Below the pieces are notes generated by a model. It had not been told where the DNA came from. It saw only the letters and a program-made list of their open reading frames with translations, and ran no database searches. This document shows, one piece after another, positions 38,044 through 48,705 of a stretch of DNA of 64,000 nt. A program made the translations under genes and the position numbers. The DNA comes from Plasmodium malariae. Taxonomy: Eukaryota; Apicomplexa; Aconoidasida; Haemosporida; Plasmodiidae. Location of the stretch: the NCBI RefSeq assembly GCF_900090045.1, contig NC_041786.1, forward strand, positions 3,361,001 to 3,425,000, read 5' to 3'. How positions within the stretch are numbered: the first letter of the stretch is position 1; each line of letters starts with the position of its first letter.

Positions 38044-38601
38044 GTGCTATATTATATTGGGTACTAATGCCCTGTTTTATATTACTACTGTGAGAAGATG
38101 GATTTAGGTAATCATCGTATTATGTAATAATCTAATAAGTATATAAAAAAAATAATATACATTTTTTTGGTGTAAGTTATAATTTTAACTTATTTTTTAA
38201 TTTTACTGAAAAAATTAGTTATTAACATATTAAAAGAAAAACTTTGCTTAAAACTTTGTGAATCAGTGTTCTAATAACTAATACGAAAAGATTAATTTTG
38301 CTTAATATATACATTAAAATCTTACTATTTTTAAAGTATTAAGAATTAATGTAAATTATATATATATATATATATATTTTTACAGAAATATAAAAAAATT
38401 ATATATATTGGGAATATTTTTTAAACACCGGAATCATTCTTTATATTTCACATATGCTTTTTTCTTTTATATGTGTCGTAATTTTACATTTTTTTTTCTC
38501 ATTCCCCTCTGTATTAACAAAATTTAAGAAATATTTTTATTGTCAACGTCTTTTTTCTGGTAAATATGATCAAAATATATTTTGAATTTATACTTATGGA
38601 T
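37561..38601. other. 3' flank of STP1 copy A, with TA microsatellite
   Basis: Non-coding. It holds a pure TA run at about 38008-38037. From about 37690 on, the sequence is recognisably homologous to 57530-59870 downstream of the other STP1 copy: atagcttaagaaagtt near 37808 against atagtttaagaaagtt near 57615, and gggtactaatgcc near 38060 against gggtacttatgct near 59366. Confidence 0.6.
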
Positions 38602-41600
38602 TTATAAAATAAAATTTTCTTCAATTTCATGGGATTTGTCTGCTGTTCTGTAATTAATTATAGAATTAACATATGTATCATCTTCTCTTACTCAATCTTC
38701 TATCTTCTCTCTGAAGCCGTTTCCTCCTATATAATCATGAATTTCCTCGTTTCTATTACTTTCCAGGGCACTGCTCTTCTTTGCAGTAATATTTTCTATA
38801 ATATGTGTTTTCATTAATAAATTTTCTTCTGTCTTCCATATATTTATGGAGCTATCAAAATGTGATTCCTTATTTTCTATATACTCTTCTTTTTTGCATT
38901 CGTCTAGTACCATCATAAGTATGAGTATACACAGTTTTGATATTAATTTTTGTTTTATATATTTGTATAATTTTTCACAGCTTTCTTTGTTTTCCAATTC
39001 TATTTTATTTATTAGTGATACTTCATTATCCATTTCATCATTAACGTATTCATCTGACAAGTTCTGCAGTTCACGTGTTAATTCCTCAAAGAAGTGCTGC
39101 TCCAAATAGTGTTCTATAATCATACCTTTTTTTGATATCCATTGTTTCCATATATATTTTTCTCTTTCTAAAAATGGAACATTTTGTATTTCATTTGAAA
39201 AATTATTTTTTAATTCGTCATTTTTTTTTAAGTAAGTTTGTTCATTTTTCCATTCATTTTTTAAATTATTAAACCAATCTATTTTCTTCAATTTTTCTAA
39301 AAAAATTTTATGTCTTTTTCCCCATTTATTCAATATAATCTTCTGTTTTTCAATATAAGTGTTGCATTTAGTATTTTTATTTATTTGTTCTTCCTTCATT
39401 AAATTAGAATATGTTCTATGTTCATCTTTTGTAAACATTTCTAGGCATATTTCTAAATATTGTCCTTTGTTTAATTCCCATTCTCCACTTCTAAATTGTT
39501 GTACTATTTCCATATGTATTTCTATGATTGTCATAGATCTGTTATTTTTCTGGTATGCCATATGTAAATTTTTTTTCAAATTATATTCATTTACTTTTAT
39601 TTTTTTTATTATTTTTTCGTTATCATATATTGTGTTTTCTAAATTATTATTTGTTGAGAATTCGTCTTTTCTTCCAGGAAGCGCAGGTATTAGTATTTTC
39701 AGTAGATTAACTTGTCTTCTTTTTATCTTCTTTTTTTTTTTAAACATTTCTATTAAAGCGTACTACGATATAAACAGAACAAATTCATAAAATAATTTAT
39801 TACAGTAGTCAAATGTTTTTAATATTTTTAATATTTTTATTACTTTAGTTTTATTTTACTTTAATAAAAAGTGTAAATACGGTGATAACTAGAAAACTTA
39901 TTAATATAGATGTTATCTGTTTCATATTTGAATTTCCTGCCGGATATGTAATGATTTTTCAAATATATATAAATATATATATATATTATTTAGTGTTATT
40001 ATTTCAAAAATAGTATCATAAATATCATTAGTGATACCTGGAATTTTAGAGGGGGTAACGGAAAGAAAAGAATTTGAATCATGTTGCGATATTTCAGTTA
40101 ATGATGCTTTATCTCCGGAAGAACTGGTTGAATTTATACCTTGTAAATGTGGAGTAGATGATTCAGTTTTACCTATTTTTACTAGGGATGATGACTCGGA
40201 ATCTGTTGGAATTGTTAATGTATCAGATGATTCAGGTTGTGTAAATATATCCTCAGGTAACATGAATCGAGTTTTCTCGGGGTATATAGAGTGACCATGT
40301 TCTTGAATTTCGCGTGAAGGTTTAGATTGTGGTTGAGGTTTATTATCTTGTACATGTTCAGCTATCTTTTTAGTTGGGACTCTGTCTGCAGATTCAGTTT
40401 GTATTTCCTGTTCAAGTGGAACTTGGGATTTATTTAGATCTTTAGATGTTTCTTGACCATGTGGTGGTAAATTTATTTCTTCTATTTTTGATACAGGTTT
40501 TGGAGGTTTAAGTTTATCTAAGGATGGACATTCATCAAGTTTTTTATAAGTGTCAGGATTCATTAAGTCGCATATAAATTCTGGAGTTTTTTTTTTTTTT
40601 TTTCCCCTTGGGTTATCTTTTTGGTAACATGTTCCAAAGAGATCTTTCTTTGTATCAAAAAAATTCTGCTTCTGTTCAATCCATATATAATATTCATTGC
40701 ATTTTCTTAAATATGTATCTTCAGTTTCTCTTGATTTTTCTCTTTTTAAATGTTTTATTTCATCTAGATATTTCCTTTTTTTTTCGCAGAAATCTTCTTC
40801 TTCATATTTTAATTCTAAAAGTTTTTTACCATTTTCATCCATAATAACAGGGCATATTCCATGTTTATTAAGTTTTTCGTAATGAGGTTTTACCCAATCC
40901 TTTAATGTTCCTTCCCATATATTTTTTAAGGTACTATAATATGTTGGTGGAGATTTATTTTTAATTAGATAATTTGCCAGATCTCGACATCCTTCCCTAA
41001 GTTTTTCTTTATCACTCTCATTAATTAAGGAATTAATTTTCTGTTTTACATTATTTATAATATTTTTAAATTTGTAGTTGTTAATAAACGCGAAATGGCT
41101 GAAACCTAAGACATTCAATTTCTGGATTCAAAAGAATTATTAAGTATTATTTAAGTATTAATTTTTATGTTATATGTAATATCACTTTTTTTTTATCGCA
41201 AATATTCTATGCATAAGTTTATCTGTACTAAGAAACAATGAATATTACCGAGGAAAAACAATTATCCATGATATGATGACTACATTAATTTTCGAGATTT
41301 TTTAAAGAACAGTCTAACGAAAAAAACAGAATTATACTCTTAAATTTATCAATATATCAATTTTAAATTAATATAACTTAATAAAAAGAAATTTTGAAAT
41401 CATCATTTCCTTCATAATTTATATATGAACTATGTAAAAACTGAGTACGGAACTATTTATTTTATATGCTTCTTATCTTCTTTTACCTAAAATAAATATG
41501 TCACAACTGTGGATATATATTAATCATATTATGATATTAAAAAACAGTTAAATATACTTATATAAAATTCATATTACATTTATAAAGAAAAGGCAAAATA

Positions 41601-42468
41601 ACTATAGAACAATATAAAGAATTAACGCGCTTATGTAATATAAAAGTTGCTGAGTAAAAAATTTTGTTAATATATGTTTTTAAGTTTATTCTTATTCTTT
41701 TTTTTAATACAAGCTTATGTATATGCAAATGTTATTACCTATATTAATGTAAAAAATTTTTTTTAATATTCTATTTTTCCGAAAATATATAATCTACAAG
41801 TCAATATGTTATTAGCATTGATAGTGTGTTTCTTATTTATTGTGTTAATTTTGTTACTTAATTTTTATATTAAGCCTTCCATTATTATTATGATAATACC
41901 TTTTATATTTACTACGTTGTAGGTATATATGTGGTTTAATTACATGTAAATTATGTAAATTGTTGCTATAGTTGGACAAAGTACATAACATTAAAATGTT
42001 CTTATATCTATTGATATTATATATATATATATATATATCACTTACCTAAAAATTAATTATTTAAGATATATATCATGCCACTGAATAGTTATTATATGGT
42101 ATAATTTATTATACGTACAGTTTCTCTATATGTCTCTTATCACTTCTAGATATGAACGATTTCATGGGTGTTAAATTTTAATTAACAAAAAGTAATTTTA
42201 GGCATAAAAATAAATAAAAATAAGATTATTTACTTATTCAAAGTATTAAAACGTATTAGAACAAATTTATAGAAAAATTTATTATAATATGTGGTTAAAA
42301 TAATTGTAAAATAAATTATAACTTTGTAATAAAACATAATATTATTTTAATTCCATGTAAATTGAATAATATTTTACATTTGATAATAAATAAAATATTG
42401 GGATTTTACAATTACCGTTTTCACATTATTCACAGATATATTCTAATTAATAGATTAAAAAAGTTATA

Positions 42469-42506
<38 letters not shown>

Positions 42507-42600
42507 ATGCATTTAAGTAAATGAAAATATCTTTTCAACACTATTAATAAATATTTATTTAGCATAAAAATTAAAAAAATTCATGTATTATTTTAAAATA
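37690..42600. repeat. Segmental duplication, copy A (STP1 locus plus flanks)
   Basis: Direct repeat, same orientation, with 57530-63720. Anchors are the 3' flank motifs near 37808 and 38060, the STP1 gene itself, and 5' flank motifs at about 41130 (gaattattaagtatt), 41217 (atgcataagttta), 41740-41790 (cctatattaatgtaa and ttccgaaaata) and 42531 (cttttcaacacta). Spacing is about 21 kb. The copies are clearly diverged, with indels in TA and poly-T tracts. Ends are approximate because only visual alignment was possible. Confidence 0.72.
38602..41118 (-). pseudogene. STP1: STP1 (subtelomeric transmembrane protein) copy A, disrupted
   Basis: STP1 proteins have an N-terminal STP1/pir-like ectodomain, one membrane helix and a Trp-rich cytoplasmic domain shared with SURFINs. 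On the minus strand, 41118-39922 encodes the ectodomain (FKNIINNVKQKINSLI, WEGTLKDWVKPHYEKLNKHG) and a Pro/Ser/Thr/Glu-rich stalk. The membrane segment ITSILISFLVITVFTLFIK ends at a GT donor (39860/39859). The 97-bp intron ends TATCGTAG, and exon 2 starts at 39762 (YALIEMFKKKKK). It runs to Trp-rich motifs WELNKGQYLEICLEMF, WFNNLKNEWKNEQ, WKQWISKKG and NIWKTEE. Lesions are as follows. The ectodomain begins at TTG (41118) with an in-frame stop three codons earlier and no ATG. A one-base frame change separates stalk and membrane segment. A TGA at 38692-38694 cuts off the last codons, which continue in frame to 38602. Long frames remain open, so it is a young or partial pseudogene. Confidence 0.83.
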
Positions 42601-44165
42601 TTTCGTAAGACATTAATTTATAAATTAAATTACGGAACTTTTTAAACGAATTCCTAGCAATATTCGTTATTGTGTTATAATGTAAATATAATATTTATAA
42701 TTATATTTCTTTTTCTAAAAAAATTTACATGATAGATAGAGAATGGAGAGGAAATAAAAAAAAATATATATATATACATTAATTTATAACAAATTCTTAT
42801 TAATAATTACTTAACTATTACGTAATTATAGCCATGTTTAATGAGTATATTATAATAAATAATTATTGATCTAATTTTTAATTTTTTTTTAAATTTAATA
42901 TTACACAGTTTTCTTGTTTTTCGCTATAATCTTCAGTTTTATACTAATCCCTTACTTTCTAACGTAATTCTTTTTAAAATATCCCGCTTAGTAATAACCT
43001 ACTCTGGAGTAAATATAATAATAATTAATGATATTTTAAAATATTATATATTAAAGTTGTTGTATTTGAATATATTAAATTTACAAAAGACATATTATAT
43101 AATAAACATATAACACGAAATATATAAGAGGAAACCATAATGCAAAATACCACCCTCTTAAATAACTGAAATTATAAAGAAATAAATGCGTAATGTTAGT
43201 TTTAAAATATACTTATATAACAATATTTTTTATTATATTTTTTTTTTTCATTATTTTGTATATATATAAAAATATATTTTTTTCTATCTTGATGTATATT
43301 TCGTTATTTGGCTATGATATATTATCCAGATTATTGTTTAGCGATATAGTTTATACATCACATTTAATTCAAAGTAATGCAAAATTAATAACTGTTATTG
43401 GATATTGTTGAGTACTTATTCATAGTATAATAAATATATTATTTAAAAAAATAATATTTATTATTAGAAGAGGTATTATGCATATTTATATTTTTCATAT
43501 CAAACAAGTTGGTAGAATTGTTATATATATATATGAATCATAGACCATAATAAATGGAATTTTTATAATGAATATTACACAAAAAGTTAGTAGGTTATTG
43601 CACTTTTCATTTATTTTTACTAGTATTATACGGTTATATAAATTAATGTTTTATAGGTATAATAAGAAGTTTCTAATAAGTATAATATTTATAAAATTAG
43701 AATAATTAGTAAGAATCATTAAAAATACTAATTATTTTGTTTATAGAACAATAAATTCTCCATATTCAATATTTTGAATAAATTCCTTATACTTTATTAT
43801 TTAAGTAATTACGTATTTAAATGTAAAAGGATTAAAAGAAATTATCCATTTTATTTATTATGCAAAATAAATATATTCCATATTTGAATATTTATTAATG
43901 AATTAAAATTATCTTATTATTCTAACGAATCTGAGTTTTTTAAAAATAATATTGGAATAAGCACTATGTAAGATTTATTTAATGTTATTTTTCTTCTTTT
44001 GTGATGTAAAAGGCATTGTAGTTTGTATATATTTTACTATTTTCTTAAGAAAAAATAAAAAATAGTAAAAAAAAAAAAAACATTTACATTTATTATCTTT
44101 TATCATTCGAAGAATATTCTATTATTGTTAATTTTATACTTTTCGAATATATTACAGTATTAAAA
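41119..44165. other. 5' flank of STP1 copy A and AT-rich spacer
   Basis: No supported gene. The first 1.5 kb is the duplicated upstream region of STP1, probably including its promoter. A TA run (about 42465-42490) followed directly by a 16-T run lies near the end of the duplication. A Phe/Ile/Tyr-rich plus-strand ORF at 43193-43411 is hydrophobic and is not accepted as a gene. The sequence atgcaaaatacc before it loosely resembles atgcaaaatatcc just after the exported gene ending at 45014. Confidence 0.5.
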
Positions 44166-45014
44166 ATGTTTATCATTGAATAAAAAATTAATTTACCCTT
44201 TTTTATTAAAATTAGTTTGTCTGTTCTTCTAACGTGGATATGCCATTTTTACAACGATATGGTATGATAGTGTTGTTTAATTATATTTGTATTATTAACT
44301 TTATCTTTTTTTTAATTTTATTAATATTATTTATAAGCATGAGGTTATTTATTCTTTTAAATAATAAATGTTTACTTTCTTTTAGAAGAGTACATTTTAT
44401 AAGGGTTCTGTAGAGAATGACTATGACAGAAATGCATATGCAAGAACTTATGGATTATTAGTAAAATAAAAGCGCGAAAAGGGTACAAATGATGTTTGAG
44501 TAAAAAATAATATAAAAAATAATACAGATTACAAAGAAAAAAATACACTTAATGATGAATACTTATCTAAAGGAAAAAATAATTATCCATATAAAAGTTC
44601 TTTAATTTATGGAGATTATGAATTAGATTCGGAAAGTTAATCTTCTCAATATGAAAGAATGGAAAAATATTTTGACAAAATTATGTTAGATAGGATATAC
44701 GGTAAAAATCAAGATAAGAATGTTAATTGTGCTGATGTTAAATCTGTAAAAAAAATTGTATAAAAAAAAAGTATATGATTTTTACTTCACCTAAGATACT
44801 TCTAGCAGTTACATTAATAATATTTGTATTAGAATGGTTTTTCTGTAATAAATTTTCTAATATTACAACTTCAGGTGGAATTTTCACTATACCAAAGATA
44901 AGTATAGTAGTTTTATTATTATTGACCATAGTAGTTGTGTCAAATATGATTTCTTCCTATGGAAACGTTGTAAAATGTGAAAAGTTAATAGGAAGAAAAA
45001 GGGAAATTGAATGA
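44166..45014 (+). pseudogene. fam-l-like exported protein pseudogene B
   Basis: Exon 1 (core 44175-44261) reads IE-stop-KINLPFFIKI, then SLSVLLTWICHFYNDM, an almost perfect fam-l first exon. The start ATG has become ATT (44175) and the third codon is TAA. An in-frame ATG at 44166 is useless because the TAA follows. A GTATGA donor at 44262 and the acceptor TTTTAG or GAAG (44385 or 44388) join it to STFYKGSVEND and ARTYGLLVK, the fam-l pattern after the intron and at its PEXEL-like site. Exon 2 continues SSLIYGDYELDSES and YERMEKYFDKIMLDRIYGK. It shifts frame at an A-tract (about 44761-44769) and ends with an open 79-codon piece carrying two membrane segments (PKILLAVTLIIFVLEWFF and ISIVVLLLLTIVVVSNMI), with the stop at 45012-45014. 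At least four stops plus the shift inactivate it. Confidence 0.8.
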
Positions 45015-47899
45015 TGCAAAATATCCTCTCCTTAACCTAGTTTCTCAAAGTCATTGTTATTTATATTTTAAGATGTGATATATACAATTAATAAACATAC
45101 TTATAATTTCTAATATTGTATATATTCCCTGAGTGAACTTTATCCTTTTCGTATAGAGCAGTAAAAATGTACCCTATTATTTATTTTTTTTTTAATTTGA
45201 GCGTTTTAATATTTTCCACACTACGCTTTAATGTATTATTTTAGGTTATTTAAATATTATGTAATAATATATATATATGAATATTAAAATAGTTATTAGT
45301 GGAAAAATTATGTATATGAGTTAAAATAAATATATATTAGAACAATTCTTATAACTTTATTGAAGTGTGATAATATACATTTCATATAATAATTGTTTCT
45401 TGGTGTATTTTATGTTCTAATATAAAATGACGATTAAACTATTTTATTAAGAAAATATATTATTAGATTTAAGTTAGAAATAAATGTATATCATTTTGTG
45501 CCTAATAAAACAAAGTGATTAAAATTTGTTGCACTATAATGTATATGTATACTTTTTTACTAAAGAAAAAACACATGTATTTTATAGTGTATATTTCAAA
45601 AAATATATGCTGTAAAACATATTTATTTTTAAAATAATTATGGGCTCATTTTAGAATTTGTTGCATAGGATAAATGTGAAATTATAAATATATAATAAAA
45701 TAATATACTTTTTAATTATGTATTATTTGAACTTCTTTACTAAATTGGGAGTTCAAAATAATTTCAATTCTATAAAAAGTTAAAACGAATTATTATAACT
45801 GTATTGTTTATAATCGTAATCTTAATTTATTATTAAAAAAATTAATTAAATATATATTAAATTGTATATTAATAAATAAATGTACAAATAGATTATATCT
45901 TATCCTTTTTTATATCATTAAAGGATTAAATTAATAAATTTATATTAATTACATATTTACAGATGATATGTAAATAGTTATTTCTTTTTTTGATCTTTAT
46001 GTTCGTAAATTTCTAAAATTGTGTTATATATTTGTGAAATGCTGAATTATCTTTAGGAATAATTGATATAAATATATAATTTTATAAGAAGCTGATCATA
46101 AATAGGGATTTACATATTTTTGTTTTTTTAATGGTAGAATATATAAATATATTAAGGAATTGATATTATTTTAAGAAAATATAATTATATATATGTATAC
46201 ATATTATATATTAACCATTACTAAATCTTTAACAATTAGGACGTCCATTTTTTAAATAAAGTAAAAATAAGTGAATTATTTTTCTGTATGCAATGCTAAA
46301 AAGCAGGTTTAGTTTTTAGGGTTCATTTTATTGTTAAGAATGAGTCAATGTTTATAATTGATTATTAATTTTAGGGACAGATGTGTATAGATTATTATTA
46401 ATTGTTTTTTTTTCGTGTGATATTTTACATTAAGGGTAAATCGTGGTTTATTATGTCATTATTATTACTATTTAGATTTTTATTTAATTCCATATTATAA
46501 ACATTACTTAGAAGTCTTTAATAAAATAAATTGATCACAAAAAAATATTTGTATTTCTATTCTTGAATATATTAAACAAATAAGTCAATAAATATTTTTA
46601 TTATATAGAAAAATGAAAAAAAAAGTTTTCAGAAAAATAAGTATTCTGAAGTATACTTGAGAATGGAACATAATAATATAATAGATTCATTATATAAAAT
46701 AGGTCATAAATTTTATCTTTATCCATTTCGTTATATTAGTTATATTTTCTTTTTTTGTATGAATTTTTATGTAAAAAAATTTTTTTAATCCGTTAAAATT
46801 TTTGTTGAAGGAAGAACAAAAGCATATAGATGAAACCAAACTAATATTACTATGAATGATAAAATATTACTTATTTGGTAATGGAGAGTAACTATGTCAA
46901 TATCTAGAAATTGATCTAGCTACATAAAAAATGTTAATTTAACTGTAATTATTTTATGTTATTTTTTTTTTTAGGTATATTAACATTATATTTAATATAT
47001 ATTTATTTGTTTTTTTGAAATAAAATAAAATTATGGAATTTATGTTTTTTTAGATATTCCATTAAATAAGAATAAAATGCATTCAAAATTAGTTACAAAT
47101 TGTAATATTAAAAATTTATTATACAAATATATAGTGTTCATCATTATAGTACTTTTAAAATTATATATATATGTACATATATTTAGTAATTGTAAATTTT
47201 ATTTTATTAATATATAATAGTTTATATGAGAAAACATATTTTTTATAGATAGATTTTATGGAATATATATTATAATAAAAATAAATATCAAATCCTCACA
47301 AATCTTTTCTACTATTTTATCTATCATATCAGTATTATTAAAATGTAAAATTCAACTTTATAATTGACATGTATAAATTTAGAACTATTCGCTTGAAAAC
47401 AACATAAATGTTTATATCATACTTTTAAACATATATTAACACACATTTTCAACATGTTTTACTTTTAAATGCATGTAAAAATATTTTGTCTGATTGAATA
47501 ATTTTTTGTTTAATATTATTTTATCTAATTTTCTTCTATTAATATTTTTTTTTTTTTTAAATGATGAAAGAACATTTGTAGCTTTTATATATCAAAAAAT
47601 TAATTTAAATTTTTTAAGCATTTATCTTATAGTTATATTTAAATTATTTTCATAATAATAATTTTTATTTTTTTATGTAATAGATCTATATAAAAATAAT
47701 ACTAAATCAATTTTAAATTTATTTTGCATATATAAAATTTAATATGGTATATATCTATATTTTTTCCCTTTATTACTTTTAGAATAATATAGATATATCA
47801 AAAATAATAATATAAACAGCTTCTATTATCAATTTAAGGATTTGAAACATACTTAATATTTTTATTAGTCAATATATAATAGAATTAAATAAATACAGA
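45015..47899. other. AT-rich spacer between exported-protein pseudogenes B and C
   Basis: No coding relic was recognised in about 2.9 kb on either strand. Homopolymers and short TA runs are frequent. The first bases after the stop read atgcaaaatatcctctccttaa, slightly less AT-rich than the rest. Confidence 0.5.
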
Positions 47900-48705
47900 T
47901 TGAAAGAAAATTTCAAGTTTCTCATTTTTATTAAAAAACTTACATTTACCCTTTATGTTTGGATGAGCCATTATAAATACATCGTGTTATTACATTAACA
48001 TTTTATATATATTATTTTTTTTTTTTTTTGTTTTGTGTATTATATATGAAAATATTATTTTCTAAGTACGGGAATATATATTTTTATAAATTAAAAATGA
48101 TTACATTTTTTTTTTAGAACTGTTGTAAATTATTAGATAAAGTATATTATTATTCTGATTAAAGATCTAACAGACTATTAGTATAGGATTCGTATGATTT
48201 TACATCAACTGATTATTTAAATTTTAACGATAGTCATAATATATTACATGATAAGGATATATATAAAAATGGCAATGGAACTGCGTCCTAATTAGGAGGA
48301 TCAAATAAAAGCTTATTAAATACAGAAGGATGGTACAAATCAGCTAATAGAAAAAATTCTTCATTACTTAATAGATTAGATATATTTTGTGAAAACAATA
48401 TATGCGAGCAGTTAGAATCGATAAATAAAATTATGGAGAACAAGTTTATAAACAAAAGGACTGCAAATAAAAAGATAGTTAAAAGGGTAGCTTTAGTAGT
48501 TATTCCACTCTTTTTTATTTTATAGGCAAGATTAGTAATTGCAATATTATTTATACCTATAATTGTTTATGTATTATCGTTTAATCCAAAGAACTTGTAC
48601 CCAGTTCTAAAATCAGTAATATCAGGAATTTTACCGTTTTTACTTATAATGTGTTCTGTTTATATTTTGAGAAAATTTGTAAAATATAAAAATAAAAGGA
48701 AATGA
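47900..48705 (+). pseudogene. fam-l/fam-m-like exported protein pseudogene C
   Basis: Exon 1 (47900-47983, 28 codons) reads LKENFKFLIFIKKLTFTLYV, then WMSHYKYI, a signal-type fam first exon whose first codon is TTG instead of ATG. A GTGTTA donor and a T-rich acceptor (TTTTTTTTAG ending at 48117) define the intron. Exon 2 (48118-48705) is exactly 196 codons with no frameshift. It runs NCCKLLDKVYYYSD, RSNRLLV (PEXEL-like), SLLNRLDIFCENNICEQLES and two or three membrane helices (ALVVIPLFFIL, RLVIAILFIPIIVYVLSF, ISGILPFLLIMCSVYIL), then a basic end KYKNKRK. Four in-frame stops break it: two around the RxLx site, one at about codon 56, and one inside the first helix. The stop after RLLV occupies the fifth PEXEL position, where an acidic residue is usual. 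Confidence 0.75.

Noticed and set aside
38629..40882. Plus-strand ORFs over STP1 copy A (38629-38817, 38846-39109, 39359-39790, 40031-40294, 40608-40882)
   Set aside because: Antisense shadows of the STP1 frames, Phe/Ser-rich as expected from the complement of Lys/Glu codons.
43193..43411. 72-codon hydrophobic plus-strand ORF
   Set aside because: Poly-T-derived membrane-like sequence with no family motif and no signal exon upstream.
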